Source: MWDT01 sp035506315 (GTDB lineage: Bacteria; Verrucomicrobiota; Verrucomicrobiia; Opitutales; Opitutaceae). From it: a stretch of DNA of 14,813 nucleotides. The notes beneath the pieces are model-generated. The model worked only from the letters and a program-made list of their open reading frames with translations, made no database searches and had not been told where the DNA came from. The stretch's first letter is position 1. Every line of letters begins with the position of its first letter. Shown one piece after another: positions 7,438 to 14,545 of the stretch. The position numbers and the translations under genes were made by a program. The DNA lies in the NCBI GenBank assembly GCA_035506315.1, contig DATJPQ010000189.1, positions 1 to 14,813 on the forward strand, in the 5' to 3' direction.

Positions 7438-8547
7438 CTAAGGACCGAGACAGGACTGCAGCAGAGCCGCGAGTCGAAGGCCTGCGCGGCTGATCTGCTC
7501 CTGGACGACACCGCAAGCCCAAGGCACATAACCATGGGGCACGGCTTCTGTGACGACGCCGTCCGCTTCATCGCCGCCGTAAGGTGTCCGGCGGGTCGTC
7601 ATCTGCGTGAAATGTAGCCGCTCGTGCGCTTCGTAAGAAAGCGCTTGGGATTCGTCCGCCCACGCCTCAAGCCAATGCTCGACGGGAAGCGACGCCGGCT
7701 CCTGCCAACGGTCGGGAGCATGCTGAATGAGAAACCGGACGTCGTCCGCTTCGCTGGGATTTTCTGGACCGATTTTGCGAGCAACTTCCTGGAGCATCAA
7801 GGTGACGAGGTCCTCGTCCCAAATCGCGTGGAGCCGTCGCTCGTGTCCCTCCGGGCTGACAATTCCGTCGATATTTCGCACCCGCAGGCTGTTGCCGCCC
7901 AAATCCCCATAATAGGGAGCATCGGGGTGCAGGTCGGGATCCGCTTTTCGGCCATCCGCCGTAAAATACTCGGCTCCGACATGCAGCGGCTGATGGATGT
8001 CGCCCACAAAATGGGCCAGCAAGATCACCGCCACCGGTTTCGTTATCTTGAACGCGTTGTCTTCTCCTTCCTCACCCTTGAGCACCTTCACGCAAAACGT
8101 GATCATATGGACGACGTCAGTTGGACTGCGCCCGACTTTTCCGTCGCGGTATTTTTCCACCCGCGCGATCGGAACATCGGTGTAATGGAACTGATGATGA
8201 AGCCGCTCCCCTCCTCCCGGCGGGTACGCCAGATTTGCGCGATGAAAGGCCCGGAGCGCATCGCGGATCGCCTGATACTGGGGTTGATCGAGCTTGGCGA
8301 GATCCGCCTCCGATTCGGGATAATACGCATGCGGACCGGGATCCCAACTCTTGATATCATCGGGCAACCGGGCGGCAAAACCAAGATCGAGACCGTGCAA
8401 GAGCCCATCGACTTTCGCCGCCGCTTCGCTGCCCTTGAGGCGGTCGGTGGCTATGTCTCCCACCAAGGTGTGACCCCGTGCACCCCAAGCCCAAGCCGAG
8501 AGCGGGACGCCAACAACTCCCACCAGAAGCACGATGACTTTTCTCAT
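7438..8547 (-). CDS. Secreted S1/P1-type zinc-dependent nuclease
   Basis: The protein has 369 residues. I chose the ATG at 8547 because it gives a short signal peptide cleaved after AWA, which leaves Trp21 as the mature N terminus. In S1/P1 nucleases this terminal Trp itself binds zinc, so the start and cleavage site are well supported. The candidate ligand set for the three zinc ions is complete: Trp21, His26 (WGARGH), Asp64 (PDDIKSW), His121 (FHYTDVP), His179, Asp183 and His189 (AHFVGDIHQPLHVG), and His240 and Asp244 (LHAIWDED). The family cleaves single-stranded DNA and RNA and removes 3' phosphate from nucleotides; bacterial members are secreted to the periplasm or outside, probably to scavenge phosphate and nucleosides. 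It is longer than the fungal enzymes (about 270 residues), mainly after the zinc core. A GAGG lies only two bases before the ATG, which is short for ribosome binding. The stop is 325 bases before the His-rich gene, so they may not share a transcript. Confidence 0.9.
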   Translation of the reverse strand: MRKVIVLLVGVVGVPLSAWAWGARGHTLVGDIATDRLKGSEAAAKVDGLLHGLDLGFAARLPDDIKSWDPGPHAYYPESEADLAKLDQPQYQAIRDALRAFHRANLAYPPGGGERLHHQFHYTDVPIARVEKYRDGKVGRSPTDVVHMITFCVKVLKGEEGEDNAFKITKPVAVILLAHFVGDIHQPLHVGAEYFTADGRKADPDLHPDAPYYGDLGGNSLRVRNIDGIVSPEGHERRLHAIWDEDLVTLMLQEVARKIGPENPSEADDVRFLIQHAPDRWQEPASLPVEHWLEAWADESQALSYEAHERLHFTQMTTRRTPYGGDEADGVVTEAVPHGYVPWACGVVQEQISRAGLRLAALLQSCLGP

Positions 8548-9135
8548 GACCTCACTGATGCACCGACTGGTCGCCATCGGCAACGGTCAAGAGCCTGCTC
8601 AACGTTGGCTCCCATTCCGTGACTTGGACTTGCGACGCAAAAATCCTCGGACAACTCGTCCTAAAGACGATATGGGCGGGCCAATTGGCCCGAAAAGCGA
8701 CGAAATCCATTGGAGCAAGTGGTCATGTTCCTACACGATGAGTTGGATCTTGGTGAACCGCGAGGGTGAGGCTGCTCGGTAGCCGACTATGTCGCTCACG
8801 CCACAACTCGACGTTCCATTGCGCTTCCCGGGGGCACTCGTTCACTTGGATCGCGGTCGGAGTGGGCCGGTAGTGCGGTCGCCTTATGGCCTGGGTGCAT
8901 CGGACCGTAATCACCGTCGGGAGCTGCGCGTTATGGGACCCTCTGTCAGTTGAGGTCAAACGGCACAAACCCGCGCCCGCGCAGGTCCAAGTTTAAATTA
9001 CCGTCGGGGCCTCTCGACCAAATCTTATGCTGACCGCTCAGCCAACCTGTCCTGTGTTGCATTTCTGATAGAACTCACCTGACTTGCCTTTCCGTGCCAT
9101 TAGCAGCTGCCCCGCTGCGACAGGTTTAACTCGAT
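8548..9135. other. 588-base divergent intergenic region, no convincing gene
   Basis: This region lies between the nuclease gene (leftward) and the acyl carrier protein gene (rightward) and must hold promoters for both. It has a lower GC content than its surroundings at places (for example TTTAAATTA near 8993). An 81-codon minus-strand frame (8723-8968) and an 82-codon plus-strand frame (8534-8782) occur, but they have no recognisable domain, no ribosome binding site and unusual composition. I do not call them genes. A 16-bp palindrome is listed separately. No tRNA or riboswitch was recognised. Confidence 0.45.
8677..8692. promoter_or_regulatory. 16-bp perfect palindrome, possible operator
   Basis: CGGGCCAATTGGCCCG reads the same on both strands. 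It sits 130 bases upstream of the nuclease start and about 440 bases upstream of the ACP start, inside the divergent region. Perfect palindromes of this size without a loop resemble binding sites for dimeric regulators. A chance match cannot be excluded, and no regulator gene is nearby. Confidence 0.3.
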
Positions 9136-9507
9136 ATGATCAACGCTGCTGAAGCCAAAAAACGCGCCCAAGAGACACTCGTCGGGTTTCCCCCACGGGT
9201 CACGGCTGCTTATGTAGAATTTGCCGAAAAAGGCGATCTGGCCAACCTCGATGTCGTCGTGTTGGGCGTGCTCCATTTTTATTTGGCCAAGAAACCCAAG
9301 GAATCGCTGGATACGCTGCCCGGTTCCACCCGGCTGATCGAGGACTTGGGCTGCGATTCCCTCACGATGATGGATACGGTTTTCATGGTGGAAAGCCTGT
9401 TCGACATCAAAATCAACGATAACGAGCTCCCAAACCTTGCGACGCTCGACGATTTACGCCGCCATTTGCGGCAATTGGTCCACGGTACCCCCGCCCCGGC
9501 AACCTGA
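9136..9507 (+). CDS. Acyl carrier protein with N-terminal extension
   Basis: The protein has 123 residues. The carrier domain is the C-terminal part: a helix at about 39-50, then LIEDLGCDSLTMMD with Ser75 as the site for the 4'-phosphopantetheine arm, then helix II/III sequence MVESLFDIKINDNELPNLATLDDL. A normal fatty-acid ACP has about 35 residues before this Ser; here there are 74. The extra N-terminal part (about 1-38, AEAKKRAQETL and following) is predicted mixed helical and is not a signal peptide. The attachment motif is GCDSLT instead of the usual GADSLD, which suggests a specialised carrier, not the housekeeping one. It holds acyl chains as thioesters for the condensing enzyme, whose start is only 12 bases after this stop. 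No strong ribosome binding site precedes the ATG. It is the first gene of the biosynthetic set and follows a long intergenic region, so a promoter is expected upstream. Confidence 0.9.
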   Translation: MINAAEAKKRAQETLVGFPPRVTAAYVEFAEKGDLANLDVVVLGVLHFYLAKKPKESLDTLPGSTRLIEDLGCDSLTMMDTVFMVESLFDIKINDNELPNLATLDDLRRHLRQLVHGTPAPAT

Positions 9508-9519
9508 GCCGGGACCGTC

Positions 9520-10791
9520 ATGCCTGTCCCGCGCATAGTGGTTTCGGGTCTGGGTTTCGTCACCAGCATTGGCAACGATCGCGCATCCGTCACGGCCAGC
9601 CTGCGGGAGCTCCGCTCGGGCATCGAGCGCTACGACTTTTTTCCCGGGGTGGATGCGCCGATCAAGGTCGTCGGCACGATCAAGGGTTTCGATACGTCGG
9701 CCCTGCAATGGGCCGGGTGGAGCTGGCCGGAAGGCTATGGCTTCAAGCGGGAAGTCTTGCGCGGCATGCCGCCGCACGGCCTCTATGCGTTGTGCGCCAC
9801 CGAGCAGGCGATCGCCGATGGCCGGCTGACGACGATCGAGCTCACCGCGGAAGACATGGGTTTGTTTTGCGCCTCGGCGGGTTCCCCGCGCCAGCTGCGG
9901 CAGTTCCTCAACCAGATCTACGAGTCGCACGGCGATCGCATCGCCCCGATGGGCATCGTGAGCACCATCGCCGGCACGTTGAATTTCAATCTCTCGGCGC
10001 ACCTCGGCATCCGCGGGGCAGTCGCCGGTTTTGTGTCGGCCTGCGCTTCGACCACCCAAGCGCTCGGCTACGCCTTCGACGAGATCAAGCTCGGCCGCCT
10101 GCGCCGCGTCCTCGTCGTCGGTGGCGAGGACGTCAACATGGACTCGATCTTCCCGTTCCAGGGCATGAGAGCACTGTCGCGCAACCCGGATCCGGCGCGC
10201 GCGTCGCGTCCCTTCGATCGCGATCGGGATGGGTTTGTCGGCACCGGTGGCAGCGTCACCCTGTTGCTGGAGGAGGCCGAGGCGGCCCGGGCACGCGGTG
10301 CGCCAATCTACGCGGAAGTGTTGGGTTGGGGCCAGTCGGCCGATGGATATAACGTCGCGCTTTCGGATCCCGAAGGCCGCGGGCTGGCCACGGCCATGCG
10401 CCGGGCTCTGGCCGCGAGTGGCGTGGCGCCGGCGGAGATCGATTACGTAAATGCCCATGCCACCTCGACGCCCGCGGGTGACGCGTCCGAAGTCCGGGCC
10501 CTCCATGCGGTGTTCACCGCGGCCGGGGCGCATCCGTCCATCAGCAGCACCAAGGCGCTGACCGGGCATGGCCTGTCCCTTTCCGGGGTGATGGAAACGG
10601 CCTTTTGCGCAGTGAGCATCGCCGATGGTTTCATCCCCGGTGCGGCCAATCTCGAGAATCCGGACCCAGTCTGCGCCGGCCTCAATCTGCCGCGCACCAC
10701 CCTGCCGTCTGCCCCTCGCACCGTACTGAAGAACAGCAGCGGCTTCGGTGGCAGCAATGTCTGCCTGGTGCTCCGCCGCTGGGACAACTGA
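9520..10791 (+). CDS. Beta-ketoacyl-ACP synthase, FabF (KAS II)-like
   Basis: The protein has 423 residues, the normal length for KAS I/II. It has the thiolase fold signatures in order: nucleophile Cys175 in SACASTTQA, His313 in NAHATSTPAGD, Lys345 and His350 in STKALTGHGLSLSG, and the C-terminal glycine loop KNSSGFGGSNV. The Cys-His-His set is complete, so it should be a working decarboxylative condensing enzyme joining malonyl-ACP to an acyl-ACP. There is no adjacent non-catalytic partner of the chain-length-factor type, so a heterodimeric type II polyketide synthase is not suggested. It sits directly behind a dedicated ACP and before a hydrolase, a phosphatase and an aminotransferase. That argues for a side pathway and not for housekeeping fatty acid synthesis, where reductase and dehydratase genes would be expected close by. 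Chain length and starter cannot be read from the sequence. Confidence 0.92.
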   Translation: MPVPRIVVSGLGFVTSIGNDRASVTASLRELRSGIERYDFFPGVDAPIKVVGTIKGFDTSALQWAGWSWPEGYGFKREVLRGMPPHGLYALCATEQAIADGRLTTIELTAEDMGLFCASAGSPRQLRQFLNQIYESHGDRIAPMGIVSTIAGTLNFNLSAHLGIRGAVAGFVSACASTTQALGYAFDEIKLGRLRRVLVVGGEDVNMDSIFPFQGMRALSRNPDPARASRPFDRDRDGFVGTGGSVTLLLEEAEAARARGAPIYAEVLGWGQSADGYNVALSDPEGRGLATAMRRALAASGVAPAEIDYVNAHATSTPAGDASEVRALHAVFTAAGAHPSISSTKALTGHGLSLSGVMETAFCAVSIADGFIPGAANLENPDPVCAGLNLPRTTLPSAPRTVLKNSSGFGGSNVCLVLRRWDN

Positions 10792-10886
10792 TTGGCGCGC
10801 GAATTCTCCTTGGCAGTCCCCGCGAGCCCGTCAAGGCTAGCAAATTCCTTTACTGTTACCCCGGCGACCCCAACGCTGATCCGTTC

Positions 10887-11780
10887 ATGTCCGTCAAATT
10901 TGCCCTCCGTACGCCCTCCACTGGTTCGCTGCAGATGCCGAACCAGGGCGTTCTCATGCCCGGACGCAACGGCCAGGCCGTCATTCTGGTTCATGGTCTG
11001 ACCGGGACACCAAACGAAATGCGTTTCCTGGCCTGGTTCCTGAACACGCACGGCTACACGGTGTCGTGCCCGCGTCTCGCCAATCACGGACAGCCGCTCC
11101 ACATTCTCAAATCCACCCACTGGGAGGAATTCTACGCCAGCGTGCGCGAGGCCTACGAAAATCTGCGCGCCGAGCACGACCAGATCTTTGCCTCCGGCCT
11201 GTCGATGGGCGCACTGCTGTCCCTTCTGCTGGCGGACGAATTTCAGGCCGGCGTGGCCGGAGTAAGTTGTCTGTCGCCCACGCTGTTCTACGATGGCTGG
11301 AATGTGCCCTGGTATAATTTTCTCCTCCCGCTCGGCTCCCGCACGCCGCTGAAGAATTATCTCTATTTCAAGGAAGAGCCGCCGTACGGGCTGAAGAACG
11401 AGCGGATCCGGGACAAGGTTCACCAATATTACGAGCAGGCGGATATTCACGATCTGCGGGACGTGGACCGCTTCGGTTATCCCTATTTTCCCGTACGCCT
11501 GCTGGGCGAGCTGCGCCAGCTGGTCGCGCATCTGCAGCAGCGCCTTCCCTTCGTGCAATGCCCGTGCCAGATCATCCAGGCGCGGAACGACGACATGAGC
11601 AGCGTGCGCAATGCGCAATTCGTCCACGACCGGGTCGCGTCCACACGCAAGGAAATCGTCTACCTGGAGGATTCGTATCACGTCATCACTGCCGACCAGG
11701 AGCGCGCCAAGGTCGCGCAGAGCATGTTGAACTTTTTCGCCCCCGCCCTGAGCCATGCCCATGCCGCTGCCGCCCAGTGA
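10887..11780 (+). CDS. Alpha/beta hydrolase, carboxylesterase / monoacylglycerol-lipase type
   Basis: The protein has 297 residues. I chose the ATG at 10887 because the hydrolase homology begins right after it. The frame extends back to 10605, inside the synthase gene, and no other start codon occurs in this frame between the synthase stop and 10887. Catalytic residues are Ser106 in the nucleophile elbow GLSMGA, Asp235 or Asp236 in QARNDDMSS, and His265 in DSYHV. The oxyanion-hole segment is VILVHGLTGTPNEM (His36-Gly37). Cap residues at about 135-200 are rich in aromatic side chains, which fits an acyl pocket. The family hydrolyses carboxyl esters or thioesters of medium acyl chains. In this setting a thioesterase that frees an acyl product from the ACP, or an esterase acting on a lipid intermediate, is plausible by inference. 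It starts 95 bases after the synthase stop without a clear ribosome binding site, and its end overlaps the phosphatase gene by 26 bases. Confidence 0.88.
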   Translation: MSVKFALRTPSTGSLQMPNQGVLMPGRNGQAVILVHGLTGTPNEMRFLAWFLNTHGYTVSCPRLANHGQPLHILKSTHWEEFYASVREAYENLRAEHDQIFASGLSMGALLSLLLADEFQAGVAGVSCLSPTLFYDGWNVPWYNFLLPLGSRTPLKNYLYFKEEPPYGLKNERIRDKVHQYYEQADIHDLRDVDRFGYPYFPVRLLGELRQLVAHLQQRLPFVQCPCQIIQARNDDMSSVRNAQFVHDRVASTRKEIVYLEDSYHVITADQERAKVAQSMLNFFAPALSHAHAAAAQ

Positions 11781-12474
11781 CGCGAAAGCCGGGGCGGCCG
11801 GCCGCGATCGAGTTTCCGCCGGTTACCGTGTCTTCATCGACTTCGACAACACCATAACCTGCGGCGATGTCCTCGACGGCATCATCGAAAAATTCGCCGT
11901 CAACGTTCGTTGGCGTGTGCTGGAAGAGGACTGGGCGGCCGGGCGGATCGGTGCACGCGCCTGCCTGGAAGGGCAGCTGGGGGTCTTGCGCGCCAGCTGG
12001 CCGGCTCTCACCCGGCATCTGGACGGCATCCGGCTCGATCCGGGCTTCGCCGCGCTGCGGGATCTGCTGCAACGCGAGCGGATCGAGCTGACCGTCGTCA
12101 GCGATAATTTCGACCTGTTCGTCGGCCATATCCTGCGGCAACAGGGCCTGGGCGATGTCGCCTATCGCGCCAATCACCTCGAAATCGCCGCCGACCGGTT
12201 GTTGCCCTCGTTCCCCTACGCCAATCCTGACTGCCCGGATTGCGCCCATTGCAAAAAGACCCATTTCCTGCCGCCTCACCACGATGCACGGCAGGTCATC
12301 TTCATCGGCGATGGCCGTTCCGACATCTGCCCGGCCCGCCACGCCGACATCGTCTTTGCCAAGACCGGTCTTCTGTCCTATTTGCAGGGCGCCAAGATTC
12401 CCTGCCTCGCCTACGACGACTTGACCGGGGTCGTGGACACGCTGAAAAAGAGATTACATGAAAACAAAATCTAA
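11755..12474 (+). CDS. HAD-IB phosphatase, MtnX / phosphoserine-phosphatase-like
   Basis: The protein has 239 residues. HAD motifs occur in order: motif I FIDFDNTIT with nucleophile Asp29 and acid/base Asp31, motif II VVSDNFD (Ser116), a conserved Lys in CKKTHF (167-168), and motif IV FIGDGRSDICPA with Asp186 and Asp190 for magnesium. These mark a phosphomonoesterase of the HAD-IB group, to which phosphoserine phosphatase and the MtnX phosphatase of methionine salvage belong. No other salvage gene is nearby, so methionine salvage is unlikely here. A Cys triad CPDCAHC (Cys160, Cys163, Cys166) stands just before the Lys and could bind zinc or be structural. The first 22 residues are an extra, weakly conserved looking segment; a later start is possible but no other ATG fits well. 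It overlaps the hydrolase gene by 26 bases and the aminotransferase gene by 17, which suggests coupled translation. The substrate is unknown. Confidence 0.88.
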   Translation: MPMPLPPSDAKAGAAGRDRVSAGYRVFIDFDNTITCGDVLDGIIEKFAVNVRWRVLEEDWAAGRIGARACLEGQLGVLRASWPALTRHLDGIRLDPGFAALRDLLQRERIELTVVSDNFDLFVGHILRQQGLGDVAYRANHLEIAADRLLPSFPYANPDCPDCAHCKKTHFLPPHHDARQVIFIGDGRSDICPARHADIVFAKTGLLSYLQGAKIPCLAYDDLTGVVDTLKKRLHENKI

Positions 12475-13870
12475 ACCGTCCTTGGCCAAGGGCTCGCTGG
12501 ACGAAAAAGGGCTGCTCGAACTGGAAGCGCGCTACTGTTCCTGGGGCGACACCGTCCACTATGCGAAGGAACTGACTTTCTTCGCGGAGGCCAAGGGCAG
12601 CTACCTTTACGACCGGAAAGGGACGGAGTACCTGGATCTCCAGATGTGGTATTCGGCGGCCAATTTCGGCTACCGCAATCCGCGGTTGAACACCGCGCTG
12701 AAAAAGCAGATCGACACCCTGCCCCAGCTCGCCTGCCAGTACCTGCACGAGGACCGCGTGCTGCTGGCCACCCAGATCTCCCAGCGCATCGAGCGGACCT
12801 TCGGCGTGAAGGGCCGCGTGCATTTCAACGTCGGAGGCGCCTCCGCGATCGAGGATGCGATGAAGATCGTGCGCAACCACACGGGCAAGAACCACAGCTT
12901 TGCCTTCATGGGCGGCTACCATGGCCGGACGCTGGGCGCGACTTCGATAACCTCCAGCTATCGCTACCGCGAACGGTTCGGCCATTTTGGCGACAAGGCC
13001 AATTTCATCCCGTATCCGTACTGCTTCCGCTGCCACCTGGACAAGAAGCCCGAGACCTGCGAACTGGCCTGCCTGCGGCAGTTCGAACGGCTGTTCGAGT
13101 CCGAGTATTACTCGGTGGTGAATCCGAAGAACAACCACAGCGAGTATGGCGCCTTTTTCATCGAGCCCGTCCAGGCCACGGGCGGCTACATCGTCCCTCC
13201 CCCCGGCTATTTCAAGGAGCTGAAAAAGGTGCTGAACCGCTATGGCATCCTCTTCGTGGACGACGAAATCCAGATGGGCTTTTTCCGCACCGGCAAATTC
13301 CTCGCCATCGAACATTTCGACGTGGTGCCGGACGTCATCGTCTTCGGCAAGGCCATGACCAACGGCTTGAATCCGATCTCCGGCATCTGGGCGCGCGAGG
13401 ATCTCATCTCGCCGCAGGTGTTTCCCCCCGGCTCGACGCACTCGACCTTCTCCGCCAATCCGCTTGGCACCGCCGCCGGACTCGCCGTCATGGAGATGAT
13501 CGCGGACGAGGATTTCGAGAAGACCGTGCCCCAAAAGGGCGCCTATTTTCTGAAAAAGCTCCGGGCCCTCCAGCCCAAGTATCCGTGCATCGGCCACGTC
13601 GAGGGGCTTGGCCTCGCGTTGCGGATCGAAATGTGCCGCGACGACGGCCACACGCCCGACCGGGAGCTGACCGACGCGATCATGAACATCGGCCTGAGCG
13701 GGACTCTCACCACCGGCGGGAAGAAACGCGGGTTGGTCCTCGATATCGGCGGCTACTACAAAAACGTCTTCACCCTCGCTCCGTCGCTCTACATCACGGA
13801 GGAGGAAATCGATCTGGGGGTGGCCCTGTTCGAGGAGGCGCTGGTCCGGGCTCGCAAGTCGCGCGCCTGA
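12458..13870 (+). CDS. Class III PLP-dependent aminotransferase
   Basis: The protein has 470 residues, the usual size of class III (ornithine/GABA type) aminotransferases. Lys298 in VFGKAMTNG forms the Schiff base with PLP, Asp269 in VDDEIQMGFFRTGK contacts the pyridine nitrogen, and GGASAIEDAMK (126-136) binds the phosphate. HSTFSANPLG is the conserved segment from the partner subunit. A Cys-rich insert lies at 189-205 (Cys189, Cys192, Cys201, Cys205; YCFRC and CELAC), as in some archaeal and GABA-type members; it may bind zinc or an iron-sulfur cluster. The enzyme moves an amino group between an amine or omega-amino acid and a keto compound. With an ACP and a condensing enzyme alongside, transamination of a beta-ketoacyl-ACP to a beta-amino product, as by the MycA aminotransferase domain, is a fair inference. 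Ordinary omega-amino-acid metabolism is the main alternative. AAGAG before the ATG can bind ribosomes; the gene overlaps the phosphatase by 17 bases. Confidence 0.92.
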   Translation: MKTKSKPSLAKGSLDEKGLLELEARYCSWGDTVHYAKELTFFAEAKGSYLYDRKGTEYLDLQMWYSAANFGYRNPRLNTALKKQIDTLPQLACQYLHEDRVLLATQISQRIERTFGVKGRVHFNVGGASAIEDAMKIVRNHTGKNHSFAFMGGYHGRTLGATSITSSYRYRERFGHFGDKANFIPYPYCFRCHLDKKPETCELACLRQFERLFESEYYSVVNPKNNHSEYGAFFIEPVQATGGYIVPPPGYFKELKKVLNRYGILFVDDEIQMGFFRTGKFLAIEHFDVVPDVIVFGKAMTNGLNPISGIWAREDLISPQVFPPGSTHSTFSANPLGTAAGLAVMEMIADEDFEKTVPQKGAYFLKKLRALQPKYPCIGHVEGLGLALRIEMCRDDGHTPDRELTDAIMNIGLSGTLTTGGKKRGLVLDIGGYYKNVFTLAPSLYITEEEIDLGVALFEEALVRARKSRA

Positions 13871-13937
13871 TCGAATGCAGCACGACGTAGTCCGTCCCCA
13901 TCGTATTACCTATCCGCAGAAGCTGGTTTGTTGAGCA

Positions 13938-14040
13938 TGATTTTTAGTCACAGAGGGCACGGAGTTCGAAGGAGGTCATTGAGGCAGATGCGTTCCTCTG
14001 TGACCTCGACCCGATTCTCTGTGAACTCTGTGTCTCAACT
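13938..14040. repeat. CTCTGTG-type intergenic inverted repeat
   Basis: GTCACAGAGG (13947-13956) is exactly complementary to CCTCTGTGAC (13995-14004) across a 38-base spacer. Further CTCTGTG words follow at 14017-14023 and 14027-14033, giving a mixed inverted and direct repeat. The style (TTTTTAGTCACAGAGGGCAC and its complement) resembles dispersed intergenic elements that I recall from verrucomicrobial genomes, but the window has a single copy. It lies between the aminotransferase and transporter genes and could end transcription or stabilise the mRNA 3' end, so the transporters may have their own promoter. Confidence 0.55.
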
Positions 14041-14104
14041 CCGATGTTATGGTGGCGGCTCCGTCACGTCGCAAAATCTGCGGTTTTAACTTCCCTCTAA
14101 CTGG

Positions 14105-14545
14105 ATGAATCGAATCCCGACGAAGCTTCCCGGCGCGGTCGTAGTCGGACTCGTCCTCGCCATCGTCCTGGACACGTTCATCCAGATCGCCTGGAAGCTG
14201 TCCGTGGCGCACGTTCCCGTCGACGCCTCCGTGGTCGCCACGGCCCGAGGGGCGCTTTCCAGCCCCTTCTTTTATGCGGCCATGGTGGCCTTCGGCGCCC
14301 AGCTGTTTAACTGGATGCGCGTGCTGGCGCGGGCCGATCTGAGTTTCGCCCAACCGTTCACGGCGCTCAGTTACATCTCGGTGCTGGCGATCTCCTGCCA
14401 CTCGCTGCACGAGGATCTCTCCGTTTCGAAAATGTTTGGCGTGGCTCTCATTCTGGTCGGAGTTTTCTTTATCAGCCGCACACCTTTTCACACGACCGGC
14501 AATGACCGTCACACCCCGGCGATTCCCGATCCGCTCCGCCCATGA
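14105..14545 (+). CDS. Small DMT/EamA-type membrane transporter, ArnE/ArnF-like
   Basis: The protein has 146 residues with four predicted membrane helices at about 10-34, 53-72, 80-101 and 108-126. Helix 1 holds the pattern Asp23, Gln27, Lys31 (LDTFIQIAWK), and LSFAQPFTALSYISVLAISCHSLHEDLS followed by VALILVGVFFIS matches the second half of small-multidrug-resistance and ArnE/ArnF proteins. ArnE/ArnF move undecaprenyl-phosphate-aminoarabinose across the inner membrane as a pair; SMR proteins export cations. It shares four bases (ATGA, 14542-14545) with a second transporter of the same type, a layout typical of obligate heterodimers. The start has no clear ribosome binding site. It lies 234 bases after the aminotransferase, on the same strand. 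Transport of the product of the upstream enzymes is an inference. The last 20 residues are a polar tail that is not membrane-bound. Confidence 0.82.
   Translation: MNRIPTKLPGAVVVGLVLAIVLDTFIQIAWKLSVAHVPVDASVVATARGALSSPFFYAAMVAFGAQLFNWMRVLARADLSFAQPFTALSYISVLAISCHSLHEDLSVSKMFGVALILVGVFFISRTPFHTTGNDRHTPAIPDPLRP

Noticed and set aside
8723..8968. An 81-codon minus-strand frame in the divergent region
   Set aside because: No domain, no helix or signal pattern and no start context. It could be a decayed gene, but the sequence gives no proof.
10443..11762. A 439-codon minus-strand frame opposite the hydrolase gene
   Set aside because: The plus-strand hydrolase has a full Ser-Asp-His set; the antisense product shows no family signature.
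11755..12474. Assignment of the HAD protein to methionine salvage (mtnX)
   Set aside because: The motifs allow MtnX-like, but no other salvage gene is present and the neighbours are acyl-chain and amino-transfer enzymes.
12302..13651. A 449-codon minus-strand frame opposite the phosphatase and aminotransferase genes
   Set aside because: Its composition (His, Asp, Val and Ala rich, no domain) is that of a GC-rich shadow frame, and both genes on the plus strand have full motif sets.
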